The notes beneath the pieces were generated by a model, which had not been told where the DNA came from, ran no database searches, and saw only the letters and a program-made list of their open reading frames with translations. This document shows, in pieces, positions 1 through 8,100 of a stretch of 64,000 nt of DNA. The translations under genes and the position numbers were made by a program. Position 1 is the stretch's first letter; every line of letters begins with the position of its first letter. The stretch is from Paraburkholderia phytofirmans PsJN (lineage in GTDB: Bacteria; Pseudomonadota; Gammaproteobacteria; Burkholderiales; Burkholderiaceae): positions 2,294,001-2,358,000 of the forward strand of contig NC_010676.1 in assembly GCF_000020125.1 (NCBI RefSeq). Direction: 5' to 3'.

Positions 1-326
1 AGCACAGTGTGAAATGCGTCCAGATTTCGAGACTTGAAGTCGTGATCACCGGGGATGATGTGAACCGGAATCTCGAGATCGTCGAGCTCAGCGCGAAGAA
101 TGTCGTACTGCGCAGGCGTACCGTCGTCGGCATTGTCGCCGGGTAGCACGGCAAAGTCGATTTGCCCTGCGAGATGCGCATTCGCCTGCGCGACGATGTC
201 GCGAAGCGCGAGATGGTTGGGCAGTTCGGCCTCCGTCAGATGAAGGTCGCCGATATGCATCCATACAAGCGGCTCGCCGCAGTGCGAAAGCCTCGATGGC
301 GGAAACGTGTTTTGCCTTTGTACCAT
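1..326 (-). CDS. Metallophosphoesterase (calcineurin-like), C-terminus cut by window edge
   Basis: Reading the minus strand from the ATG at 326 gives an open frame of 108 codons that runs off the left end of the window. It carries the ordered metal-binding blocks of calcineurin-like phosphoesterases: GDLHL (Asp-x-His), then PGDNADDG, then PGDHD. These residues normally bind the two metal ions that hydrolyse phosphoesters; the substrate cannot be read from this part. The gene follows the paralogous pair at 377-1777 after 50 bases in the same direction, so it probably belongs to the same transcription unit. The rest of the catalytic domain (distal His residues) lies outside the window. Confidence 0.75.
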   Translation of the reverse strand, partial: MVQRQNTFPPSRLSHCGEPLVWMHIGDLHLTEAELPNHLALRDIVAQANAHLAGQIDFAVLPGDNADDGTPAQYDILRAELDDLEIPVHIIPGDHDFKSRNLDAFHTV

Positions 327-376
327 TTCGCGTTCTTCTTCAAAGAAAGTGGCTGGATAAGGTTCGGTTCGTGCGA

Positions 377-943
377 CTACTCCGCTGTCGCCGGGAGATC
401 CTCCGCATCGACCAGTTCGGCGATGTCGTCGACATCGATCGTTTTGCCGTGCCGGTTCTTCACGCCATGGCCCCAGACCTGGATGTGGGCACCGGGTGCG
501 AGGTAACTGGACAGATTCTCCGCGGCATGAGGAGGCATGCGAATCGAGGTTCCATCGGTCAGCAAGGCGCCGCGCAGTTCGCCCCTGGGCCCATACAGTG
601 AGAGTTCCACTTCGCCCGTGACCTCCATTGCGCGCTTGTCGGCATGAGGCTTCTCATGCCTCTCACCATGGTGATGCGGACCTTCGTCAAGAATCACGAT
701 ACCGGTTGCCGATAGCAGCTGGACGGCTGCGACGATATCGGCGGCACGCGGTTTGACGCCTCTCACGCGAACCTTGTCGCCCACGCTGACATGTTTCGCG
801 ACCAGTTTGGAAAGATGCGGCGGGAAATGCACCTGCCTCTCGTTGTCGAGAATCAAACCGTCCAGTTCCCCGTGGGGATTCAGGAGAAAGCGGGTAACGG
901 TGCCGCGCGTTTCCTGCAAGCACTCCGGGTCAATCCAATGCAT
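377..943 (-). CDS. Conserved protein with two copies of a 50-residue OB-like module
   Basis: A 188-residue protein with no signal peptide or membrane segment. It contains two copies of one module, at about residues 13-62 and 107-157. The pattern is G-x-V, a short strand, P-x-G-E-x-x-G, then L-x-D/N, a strand, the signature PPH, about 12 residues, and a closing strand with V-x-G. A His-rich linker (HHHGERH, near residue 90) separates them and could bind metal. The same module occurs twice in the neighbouring protein at 971-1777, 27 bases upstream. The alternating strands suggest a small beta-barrel of OB type, but this is inference and no function is assigned. It probably shares the sigma-54 promoter at 1809-1824. 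Confidence 0.7.
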   Translation of the reverse strand: MHWIDPECLQETRGTVTRFLLNPHGELDGLILDNERQVHFPPHLSKLVAKHVSVGDKVRVRGVKPRAADIVAAVQLLSATGIVILDEGPHHHGERHEKPHADKRAMEVTGEVELSLYGPRGELRGALLTDGTSIRMPPHAAENLSSYLAPGAHIQVWGHGVKNRHGKTIDVDDIAELVDAEDLPATAE

Positions 944-970
944 GGTGTTGCTCCAGTAAGATAGAAAAAG

Positions 971-1777
971 TTAGTTAGGCATATCGTTGTACAACTGCGT
1001 GACATTGCCAGGCGTGCCGAACGCGGTTGCCTGCAGCGCCTCGCCGAATTGATTGCGCGTTCCGTATCCGCTGGCGGCCACCAATGCATCTGGTCGCATC
1101 AGGCTGGCAAACTGCTGTGCTTGCGGCGGCGGCATCTTGATGACCGTTCCATTGCTGAGCATCACGCCATCAGGCTCTCCGCCCGGTGCCGTCGTGACGC
1201 GTGCCACCGTGCCCTTGACACTGAGTTTGACGAGACCGGCTCCGCGCAAGGTCGGCGGAAGACGCATTGCGTTGACTGGCGGAGGCTGGTCGACGACCTG
1301 CTGGGACGTTCGTTGATTGGTGATTTGCTGCGCGGTGACGTTGCCCGCGCCGCCACGAAACCCTGCGATCTGCACCGTGTCGCCGGCATGGACAACGCTG
1401 ACCAGTTGGGCGCTCATATGCGGCGGAAAGTGAACCAGCGAACCGTCACTCAGAAGGAAGCCGTCGACATCGCCTTCAGGGTTGATGACGAAGCGGCTCA
1501 CCGCCCCGGTTGCGACAACCGGCTGCTGCTGCATCGCTACCGGGGTGGGCGGCGGCGGAGGTGGCGGCGCCACGGCTGGCATCGCGCCAGCGGGTGCACC
1601 GGCGAGCGGTGGAGGAATAGGCGTGCCGGGTCCCTGAAGAGGCGGGGTCTGCGCGGCACACGCGAATGTCACAAGGCACAGTGCCAGGGCTGCGGCGCGG
1701 GCGACCTTTGTGGTTGGAGCGGTACGGCTCGCCAGCGTGTGCCGGCTGCCCGTCGGGTTGAAACGATCTGAGGCCAT
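971..1777 (-). CDS. Exported protein with two copies of the same PPH module and a Pro-rich linker
   Basis: A 268-residue protein. I chose the ATG at 1777 because GGAGAG lies just upstream; an in-frame TTG at 1813 would overlap the -12 element of the putative promoter. Residues about 24-42 form a hydrophobic stretch ending ACA-AQ, so it is probably exported by Sec; the Cys near the end makes a lipoprotein possible but the lipobox is poor. Residues about 43-85 are very rich in Pro and Ala. Two modules follow at about 91-141 (FPPH) and 189-239 (MPPP), homologous to those of the 377-943 protein. The function is unknown; it may be the periplasmic partner of that cytoplasmic paralogue. Confidence 0.7.
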   Translation of the reverse strand: MASDRFNPTGSRHTLASRTAPTTKVARAAALALCLVTFACAAQTPPLQGPGTPIPPPLAGAPAGAMPAVAPPPPPPPTPVAMQQQPVVATGAVSRFVINPEGDVDGFLLSDGSLVHFPPHMSAQLVSVVHAGDTVQIAGFRGGAGNVTAQQITNQRTSQQVVDQPPPVNAMRLPPTLRGAGLVKLSVKGTVARVTTAPGGEPDGVMLSNGTVIKMPPPQAQQFASLMRPDALVAASGYGTRNQFGEALQATAFGTPGNVTQLYNDMPN

Positions 1778-1808
1778 GATGCTCTCCGTTGAACGACACG
1801 GAGTTAAT

Positions 1809-1824
1809 TGCAAGGCCTATGCCA
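1809..1824 (-). promoter_or_regulatory. Sigma-54 (-24/-12) promoter for the 1777-377 genes
   Basis: The minus strand reads TGGCATAGGCCTTGCA. This matches the RpoN consensus TGGCAC-N5-TTGCW with the required 10-base interval between the GG and GC dinucleotides. The -12 element lies 32 bases from the ATG at 1777. The gene just upstream (1917-3293) encodes a sigma-54 activator, which supports the call. Confidence 0.65.
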
Positions 1825-1874
1825 TAACGACTATCCCTTCTCCACAGGGCTTTGCGGGCGATTTAGCCAGACCA

Positions 1875-1915
1875 GTGTCAGGCAACCCGACAGGGCGCGT
1901 CGCGTTGCTTGACAC
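1875..1915. promoter_or_regulatory. Candidate enhancer dyad upstream of the sigma-54 promoter
   Basis: GTGTCAGGCAAC at 1875-1886 is repeated inverted as GTTGCTTGACAC at 1904-1915: 12-base arms with one mismatch and a 17-base centre. It sits about 50 bases upstream of the -24 element and just after the activator gene's stop codon. That is where an upstream activating sequence for an NtrC-type protein would be. No T-run follows on the minus strand, so it does not look like an intrinsic terminator. Confidence 0.5.
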
Positions 1916-1916
1916 C

Positions 1917-3293
1917 TTATTCGAGCTTGAGCGCCGCCAGCTTCGCGTAAAGCGTCTGGCGGCTAATGCCCAACCGGCGCGCCGCGTCGGCGCGGTTGTT
2001 GTCAGCGAGTCTCAGCGCGTGGCTAATCATGGCCCGCTCGACTGCTTCCACGGCGCCCGGCAATGACATGTCGAAGAAGCTTGCGTTCAGAAGCGGCTGG
2101 CCGTCGTTCGGTTTCGCGTTCAGAAACCCGAGGTCTTCTGCCGTAATCGAAGGTCCCGGAGCCAGTGCGCCCGCGCGCTCGATTGCGTTTCTGAGTTCAC
2201 GGACATTTCCCGGCCACGCGTAACCGAGCAGCAGACGTTGCGCCGGCGAGGACAGCCGCATGCCGCGAGACCGGCGAATGGCGACTTCGGCGAGAAAGTG
2301 TTCGGCAAGCGGAAGGATGTCGGCCAGGCGCTCGCGCAGAGGGGGTAGTTCGATGGGGATAATGTTGAGCCGGTAAAGCAGGTCCTCACGGAACTCTCCT
2401 GCTTCGACCATTGCCTTCAGGTCGCGATGGGTTGCCGCGACGAGCCTGATATCGACAGGAATCACGCGACTCGAGCCTAGCGGAGTAATTTGCCGTTCCT
2501 GGATGACCCTCAACAGCTTGGCCTGCATCGGCAGCGGCATGTCGCCGACCTCGTCGAGCAGCAGCGTGCCGCCGTCGGCAGCGGCGAAACATCCGGCGCG
2601 GTCTGCTGAGGCCCCTGTGAAGGCGCCTTTAACATGCCCGAACAGTTCGCTCTCGAGCAGTTCAGAAGGAATGGCGGCGCAGTTGACCGCGACGAACGGC
2701 TTATCCCGGCGCTTCGACGCATCGTGAAGCACGTGTGCCGCCACCTCTTTTCCTGTACCGGTTTCGCCGCTCAAGAGGACCGTTGCATCGGATGATGCCG
2801 CGCGCCCGATCTGCTTCTGCACCTCGCGCAACGTCTCGCTGACACCCAGCAACCGGGGCTTTGTACTCGCCGGCTCAGCGGCGAACTTAGGCAGTGGCTC
2901 GTCGGACGTCGCGCCTGCCGCTGTCGAGGAGACGATACGCTCGAGCAACGACTGTATCGCCTGTCTTCCGACCGGCTTCGTCAGATGGTCGAAGGCCCCT
3001 AACGTCATCGCGCCTATCGTGTTGTCGCTCGAGGCAAAGCCGGTCAGCATGACAACCGGCAGCGTCGGCCCGTGGACGGTTGTCTGCAATGCTTCGAGTA
3101 TAGCGAGCCCGTCCATGCCGGGCAGGCGGAAGTCGAGAAACATGCAGGTGAACGGAACGGCGGCATTCGTCAGGATTCCCAGCGCCTGTTCGCCGGAGCT
3201 CGCCTCCTCGACCGAGTGCCCAAGGTCGACCAGCGTTTCGACGAGCCCCTCACGAAAGCCATCGTCATCGTCGACTACGAGTATGTGTGCCAT
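1917..3293 (-). CDS. NtrC-family sigma-54-dependent response regulator
   Basis: A 458-residue cytoplasmic transcription activator with three domains. Residues 1-120 are a receiver with the acidic pair at 8-11, phosphoacceptor Asp54, Thr84 and Lys106. About 150-385 is an AAA+ domain with Walker A GETGTGKE near 172 and the sigma-54 contact loop GAFTGA near 222. The C-terminus has a Fis-type helix-turn-helix (ADAARRLGISRQTLYAKL). It is co-transcribed with the kinase at 3275-4843, whose 3' end overlaps its start by 19 bases. The likely target is the -24/-12 promoter directly downstream of it at 1809-1824. The signal sensed is unknown. It is of the AtoC/ZraR general type and I do not assign a symbol. 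Confidence 0.9.
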   Translation of the reverse strand: MAHILVVDDDDGFREGLVETLVDLGHSVEEASSGEQALGILTNAAVPFTCMFLDFRLPGMDGLAILEALQTTVHGPTLPVVMLTGFASSDNTIGAMTLGAFDHLTKPVGRQAIQSLLERIVSSTAAGATSDEPLPKFAAEPASTKPRLLGVSETLREVQKQIGRAASSDATVLLSGETGTGKEVAAHVLHDASKRRDKPFVAVNCAAIPSELLESELFGHVKGAFTGASADRAGCFAAADGGTLLLDEVGDMPLPMQAKLLRVIQERQITPLGSSRVIPVDIRLVAATHRDLKAMVEAGEFREDLLYRLNIIPIELPPLRERLADILPLAEHFLAEVAIRRSRGMRLSSPAQRLLLGYAWPGNVRELRNAIERAGALAPGPSITAEDLGFLNAKPNDGQPLLNASFFDMSLPGAVEAVERAMISHALRLADNNRADAARRLGISRQTLYAKLAALKLE

Positions 3294-4843
3294 GGAATCT
3301 CAATGACGAAACAAGCGCCGCTGTCCGTGTCGGCCACGTGCGCGCGGCCACCGTGCGCCGCCGCGACTTCGCGGACAACGGCGAGGCCCAGCCCCGAGCC
3401 ATCCGGCCGTCCGGTGACGAACGGCTCGAAAATACGTTCCCGGTCGGCGACCGGTATCCCTGGTCCATTATCCACGACAGCAATACGCAACATATTGCCG
3501 GTGCCGGTGTGCTGTGCGCGTACCGCGACTTTGCCCCCGGGCGGGGCATGCCTGATCGCATTGAGTATGAGGTTGTCGAGCGCCCTTGCCATCTGTACCG
3601 GGTCGAACCTCGCCGCTTGACCGTCGACCTCCGGTTGCGCCGGCTTCAGAGGGTCGACCTCGACTGTCAGGTCGACAGCCTTCTGCGCCGCCCGTTCCCG
3701 ATGCGTACCCGCGCTCGCCGTTACCCATTCCGCCACATCAACTGTATTCATGACGAGTGTGACGGGCTGCGTCAACGCGAGCAGACTCGTTACCTGCGTC
3801 TCGATACGTTCCACCTGGCCGAGGGCCGACGTGAGCGATTGATTCGGCGCGTGGCCGTCGTGCGCAAGAACGTTCTCCAGTTTCAACCTGACGGCACCCA
3901 ATGGATTGCGGATTTCATGTGCTACCTGTGCAGCGAGCTTACCAAGCGAAGCGAAGCGCTCGGCTTGCAGTAATTTCTCGCTTAAAGCGGAGGCACGGGC
4001 TTGTGAAGCCTTGGACCGCGCGGCGAAGGCGTTCACGGCGTTGATGATTTTGTCGAGGTCGGCTTCTCCGACTAGTGGAAGCTCGGTCAGGGAGTCCGCT
4101 GTTTCTGGCGATAGGCCCCGCTCGAGTGCCGACAGGTTTTTCCTCCACCGTCGCAGCGCAATGCCAAGAATCAGGGCAATGACCAGAATACCCGTCAGGA
4201 TGACGGCGAGAGACAGCACGAGGATATGGCCGTATTGCCCAAGCGGAGCTTGTGCCCTGGTCAGCGTCCATGCATAAAGCGTTGTACTTCCGGCGACCGG
4301 GCAGGCAGCGGCAACCGTAGCGCCCTCGCCGCCGGGCACCGAGTCATAAACCGAAGCGTGTCTGGACGCTGCGAGGCGCAGCGTGCGGAGTATCAGGGGC
4401 GTCTCGGCCTGAGGAATGTCCCGTTTGACGCCGCTGCCTTCGTACGTCGGGAATGAGTACGCGAGAAATCCATCAGGCGCTCTCGGCGGTGCCGCACCGC
4501 CGGCCGGACCGGGCATGGGAGGAGGCGCTGGAGTCCGGTTGCTTAGGGTGTCGCCACTGCTTCCCCAGAAGCCACCTTCGATTTTCGGCGTCTGGATCAG
4601 AACCGTGTCGAGGACTGCATGCATCAGGTCGGTGGCAGGTGAGTCTGTGCCGAGCTGCCGGGAAAGCGCATAGCGTGCGGCCACGTGTTGGCACGCGGCG
4701 ATGGACTGTTGGCTGGCGGTGGAAATCTGCCGGCTCTGGTCTGTCTGGAATAGCAGCCAGATAATTCCAGCGAGCAGCATGCAGACGACTGCAACAAGCG
4801 CCCACAGCAAAGCCAGCTGCGTTGCGAAGGAGATTCGCTTCAT
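3275..4843 (-). CDS. Membrane sensor histidine kinase
   Basis: A 522-residue kinase paired with the activator at 1917-3293. Transmembrane segments lie at about residues 10-32 and 206-231. They enclose a periplasmic sensor of roughly 170 residues that matches no domain I recognise and has a Pro/Gly-rich stretch near 104-125. The HisKA box has His309 (AHEIRNPLGAVR). The HATPase domain shows the N box (NLILNAIRHA), DNGPGIP and GSGLGLAVV. No clear HAMP domain is seen between the second membrane segment and the dimerisation helix. The start at 4843 has only a weak ribosome binding site. Confidence 0.9.
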   Translation of the reverse strand: MKRISFATQLALLWALVAVVCMLLAGIIWLLFQTDQSRQISTASQQSIAACQHVAARYALSRQLGTDSPATDLMHAVLDTVLIQTPKIEGGFWGSSGDTLSNRTPAPPPMPGPAGGAAPPRAPDGFLAYSFPTYEGSGVKRDIPQAETPLILRTLRLAASRHASVYDSVPGGEGATVAAACPVAGSTTLYAWTLTRAQAPLGQYGHILVLSLAVILTGILVIALILGIALRRWRKNLSALERGLSPETADSLTELPLVGEADLDKIINAVNAFAARSKASQARASALSEKLLQAERFASLGKLAAQVAHEIRNPLGAVRLKLENVLAHDGHAPNQSLTSALGQVERIETQVTSLLALTQPVTLVMNTVDVAEWVTASAGTHRERAAQKAVDLTVEVDPLKPAQPEVDGQAARFDPVQMARALDNLILNAIRHAPPGGKVAVRAQHTGTGNMLRIAVVDNGPGIPVADRERIFEPFVTGRPDGSGLGLAVVREVAAAHGGRAHVADTDSGACFVIEIPWHTYS

Positions 4844-5224
4844 TGTGGTGACAGTCCGCAGCGTTAAGTCGAAGTGGCCCAGGAGATTGCGCGAGGTCGT
4901 TTCGGCGGTCGCAACACATTATCCCGATGGGCAATGAGTGTAATGCAGCACTCCGAGAACGCACGCGACCCGCGCAACAGTTTTCGAATCCATCTGGAGT
5001 TTCCCTCGCGACACAACGCGCGCCCCAACTATAAGCACGTTTTATTCCACTGGTAATCCACCGTGGACCAGCGATCCGGCCGTAGTGAGCCTCGCCGTCT
5101 GGATTTGCCGCCGATATGAACACCGAACCAACTCGCAGCCGGGCACGACGTTTGCTGGAGCTGCTTTTCTTTGCGACCGGATTGCACCGGTCCTTCCACT
5201 GACGCAGCGCGGGGGCGCATAACT
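4844..5224. other. Intergenic region, no gene supported
   Basis: This 381-base spacer separates the minus-strand kinase gene from a small plus-strand gene and must hold divergent promoters. A 28-codon frame at 5116-5202 has no convincing ribosome binding site or homology, so I leave it out. A -24/-12-like match at about 4876-4892 has the wrong spacing. Confidence 0.4.
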
Positions 5225-5428
5225 ATGAACCATCGATACATCGAAGGAGAACTTTTACACCTCGAACAGGTGTTCCCTTACATCGCGAAAGGCCCCCTTC
5301 CCGTTTCCTACTGGTTCGCCCGACTTGAGGTGCTCAAGCTTCTGCCAGCGATGCGCGATCAGCGTCGTAGATTGGCGCTGCTGCAAGATCGGTTAGACAC
5401 CATTGCAAGATTTGCTACCGCTGCATAA
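5225..5428 (+). CDS. Small protein of unknown function
   Basis: A 67-residue protein if translation begins at the ATG at 5225, where a G-rich stretch ends about 8 bases upstream. An in-frame ATG at 5171 would add 18 residues of low-complexity character. There is no signal peptide. The C-terminal half is strongly basic and helical (RDQRRRLALLQDRLDTIARF), and an aromatic stretch precedes it. I recognise no family. Codon use is normal for the window, which is the main reason to accept it. Confidence 0.45.
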   Translation: MNHRYIEGELLHLEQVFPYIAKGPLPVSYWFARLEVLKLLPAMRDQRRRLALLQDRLDTIARFATAA

Positions 5429-5594
5429 CCGCCCTAACCAGCGATTTCGCACGGCATTCGCTCGTGACAGGATCGTCGGAGGATTCCCGGCTGAAGTGCG
5501 AGTGGCTCACCCAACAAAGTAAGCACCAAAAAATGCAGCGCATGCAGTCGGCTATGCTAACCTCCGGCGACTAGCTCAACTTCATTTCAAAATA

Positions 5595-6287
5595 ATGAAC
5601 AGCTTCGATCTAGCTATCGAAACATACCTGTCAAATGTACATCTCGGCTATTTCGCGACCCGATCCATTGAACGTATCACCGACCTCTACACGTTCAAAG
5701 GCCTCGTACTCATTCCCGTGCTTTGGTGGATGTGGTTTCAGCAGGATGAGCGCAGCGAATGGCGGCGAGAAATGGTTCTCGCGACGCTTCTCAGTGGCCT
5801 CGTGGCGCTCTTCGTCGGAAGACTGCTGACTCACTGGTTGCCGTTCAGGGTGCGTCCCATCTATAGCGCCGAACTGCATCTGCGCTTTGCGGGTAACAAT
5901 ATCAAGGACGCACTGCTGACAAATTGGAGCTCCTTCCCAAGCGATCACGCAATGCTATGGATGGCGGTCGCCACCGGCATCTTCCTCGTGTGGCGTAGCA
6001 TCGGCGTGCTGGCGATTCTCTATACCGTGCTGGTCATTTGCGTGCCGCGCGCCTATCTCGGCTTTCACTACCCAACCGATTTGCTGGTGGGCGCCGCCGT
6101 GGGAATCGGAATTACCTACGTCATGACTCGAGAGGCCATCCGCGTGCGTTACGCGAGGCCGGCGCTGCGATGGATCGATCGCTACCCGGGGCCATCAGGG
6201 ATGCTGGCCTTTCTTCTGTGCCTCGAACTCGTTACGCAGTTCGACGAACTGCGCACGCTGGCGAGCAGTGTGTTCAAAAATTTATGA
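5595..6287 (+). CDS. PAP2-family membrane phosphatase
   Basis: A 230-residue integral membrane protein with about five or six hydrophobic segments. The three PAP2 phosphatase blocks are present in order: FRVRP near residue 85, FPSDHA near residue 115 (the more usual form is PSGH), and a final block with H-x-x-TD spacing (YLGFHYPTDLLVG) near residue 155. Such enzymes remove phosphate from lipid phosphates, for example undecaprenyl pyrophosphate or phosphatidic acid, on the outer face of the inner membrane. The exact substrate is not predictable. It stands alone, with a 166-base upstream gap. Confidence 0.85.
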   Translation: MNSFDLAIETYLSNVHLGYFATRSIERITDLYTFKGLVLIPVLWWMWFQQDERSEWRREMVLATLLSGLVALFVGRLLTHWLPFRVRPIYSAELHLRFAGNNIKDALLTNWSSFPSDHAMLWMAVATGIFLVWRSIGVLAILYTVLVICVPRAYLGFHYPTDLLVGAAVGIGITYVMTREAIRVRYARPALRWIDRYPGPSGMLAFLLCLELVTQFDELRTLASSVFKNL

Positions 6288-6470
6288 ACCACGCGTGGCG
6301 CTGCAAAGCGTGTCAGTGGTGACGCAGCTTGAGCGAGTGATTTTGTCGAAGCGGGATTGCTCGCCGTGGGCGGTGTCATTTCGCACAGATACTTCGGCGC
6401 CGCGCACATTCAAGCAAGATTGCCGGGCATCGCGCAAGATGAAAGCCGGGCAACATTGGAGACACTCGAC

Positions 6471-7319
6471 ATGACGCAATCCGACGCCTCTTCTTTTTCC
6501 ACCTCGCTGGATGAAGGCCTCAGCGGCGCCACGCGGGTGGTTTTCATCGTCGGCGATCCCATTGCGCAGGTCCGCTCGCCGTCCGGCGTGACCGCGGCTT
6601 TGCGCGCAGCCGGACGCGATGCGCTGGTGGTCCCCGCGCACGTGGCGCCCGCCGATTTGCCCGCGTTTTTTGCAGGCGTGACGCCCATGCGCAATGTCGA
6701 CGGCGTGATCATTACCGTGCCCCACAAGTTCAGCGCCATCAAGTATTGCGGCTCGCTCACCGAGCAGGCGAGCTTTCTCGGCGCGGTCAACACCTTGCGT
6801 CGCACGGCGGACGGCAACTGGCACGGTGGCATGTTCGACGGCACCGGTTTCGTCGCGGCGCTCGTCGATGCAGGCTGCGATCTGCGTGGCAAGCATGCGC
6901 TGCTGGTCGGCGCGGGCGGCGCGGGTTGCGCGATCGGCCATGCGCTAGTGCAAGGCGGCGTGGCGTCGCTCGACGTGCGCGATAACGATGCTGAACGCAC
7001 GGCGTCGCTGATCGGCCGGTTGAATGCGCTGCGACAAGGTGAAGTGCGCAGCGCGGCTGCTTCCGTGGACGCCAGTACTTACGATGTCGTGATCAATGCA
7101 TCACCGCTCGGCATGCGTGCGGACGACCCACTGCCTCTCGACGTATCGCGTTTGCCGGCCACGACGTTCGTCGGCGATGTGGTGACGAAGCCGCCGCTCA
7201 CGCCGTTGATCGAAGCCGCCCGCGCGCGCGGATGCCCGACGGTGACGGGCACGCAAATGTTCGGCCGCGTGTGCGACCGGATGGTGGCTTTCCTGCTGGA
7301 TGCCGAGCGTTTTAACTGA
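6471..7319 (+). CDS. Shikimate dehydrogenase-like oxidoreductase
   Basis: A 282-residue cytoplasmic protein starting at the ATG at 6471, with GGAG 8 bases upstream; an upstream in-frame ATG at 6357 would add an atypical tail. The N-terminal substrate domain has GDPIAQVRSPSG (family SxS region as R-S-P-S), ITVPHKF with the catalytic Lys, and GAVNTLRR. The Rossmann domain has VGAGGAGCAIGHAL. These define the shikimate/quinate dehydrogenase family, which reduces 3-dehydroshikimate with NADPH or oxidises quinate. The altered SxS region and lone position suggest an AroE paralogue for a related substrate rather than the biosynthetic enzyme. That last point is inference. Confidence 0.8.
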   Translation: MTQSDASSFSTSLDEGLSGATRVVFIVGDPIAQVRSPSGVTAALRAAGRDALVVPAHVAPADLPAFFAGVTPMRNVDGVIITVPHKFSAIKYCGSLTEQASFLGAVNTLRRTADGNWHGGMFDGTGFVAALVDAGCDLRGKHALLVGAGGAGCAIGHALVQGGVASLDVRDNDAERTASLIGRLNALRQGEVRSAAASVDASTYDVVINASPLGMRADDPLPLDVSRLPATTFVGDVVTKPPLTPLIEAARARGCPTVTGTQMFGRVCDRMVAFLLDAERFN

Positions 7320-7436
7320 AGAGTGGGACGCGAGAGCGTCCACGGCTCGCGCTGCTACACTTGCGCGACGCCAACCTGTAGAAGACACGTGCCCCGCAAT
7401 TCGACGCGGCGTCTTCTCCCGACTCACGCTCCAACC

Positions 7437-8060
7437 ATGCTTCGATTCGAAAACCTCAGCAAGCGCTACGGCGAACGCCTCATCTTTCAGGCACTGCAGT
7501 ACGACACGGCATCAGGATGCGTCGCGCTGAACGACGAATCCAGCAGCGGCAAGTCGACGTTGCTCGGCATCCTCGCGGGCACGATCGAACCCGATACCGG
7601 CGAGGTGTGGCTTGGCGGCCATTCGCTGCGCAGCGCGCCACTGGCCGCGCAATCCGTGCTCACGTACGTCCCCGAAGACTGCATGCCTTATTCGGACCAG
7701 ACCGGTCGCGAGTATCTGAACACGGTGGCATCGGCGAGAAACACCGTGGTCACCACCGATACGCTGGCGCTCGCGGACCGCTTCGGCCTCACGCCGCATC
7801 TCGACAAACGTTTCGAGCAGATGTCGTTCGGTACGCGCAAGAAGTTTTTTCTGACGTCGGCCGTGCTCGGCGACACTCAGGTGCTGATCGCGGATGAACC
7901 CGTCGGCGGCCTCGACGCCGCCGCACGCGCCGTGCTGGTCGATCTGTTCAAGACACTGGCGCAAACACGCACGGTGTTTTTCTCGAGCTACGACGAGGTC
8001 TTTACGAATGCGTGCGAAGCGCGCAGCGTCGACTTCGCCGACTTGGAAAAGCGCGAGTGA
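7437..8060 (+). CDS. ABC-type ATPase with degenerate nucleotide motifs
   Basis: A 207-residue ABC ATPase domain starting at the ATG at 7437 (family-like start LRFENLSKRYG). Walker B is good (VLIADEPVGGLD). Walker A reads NDESSSGKST, lacking the usual first Gly, and the signature LSGGQ is replaced by MSFGTRKK. The usual H-loop histidine region is replaced by FFSSYDEV. No permease gene is adjacent; the neighbours are an unrelated dehydrogenase and a convergent oxidoreductase gene. It may act in a non-transport role or with a distant permease, and ATPase activity may be reduced. Confidence 0.75.
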   Translation: MLRFENLSKRYGERLIFQALQYDTASGCVALNDESSSGKSTLLGILAGTIEPDTGEVWLGGHSLRSAPLAAQSVLTYVPEDCMPYSDQTGREYLNTVASARNTVVTTDTLALADRFGLTPHLDKRFEQMSFGTRKKFFLTSAVLGDTQVLIADEPVGGLDAAARAVLVDLFKTLAQTRTVFFSSYDEVFTNACEARSVDFADLEKRE

Positions 8061-8100
8061 AACCGGCAAGCCGGCGTTCATTCGCGCGCGCGAGCCGCCC

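Noticed and set aside
4874..4892. TGGCCC and TTGC on the plus strand resembling a sigma-54 promoter
   Set aside because: The GG and GC are 11 bases apart instead of 10, so RpoN would not fit.
5116..5202. 28-codon plus-strand frame
   Set aside because: No start signal or likeness to a known small protein.
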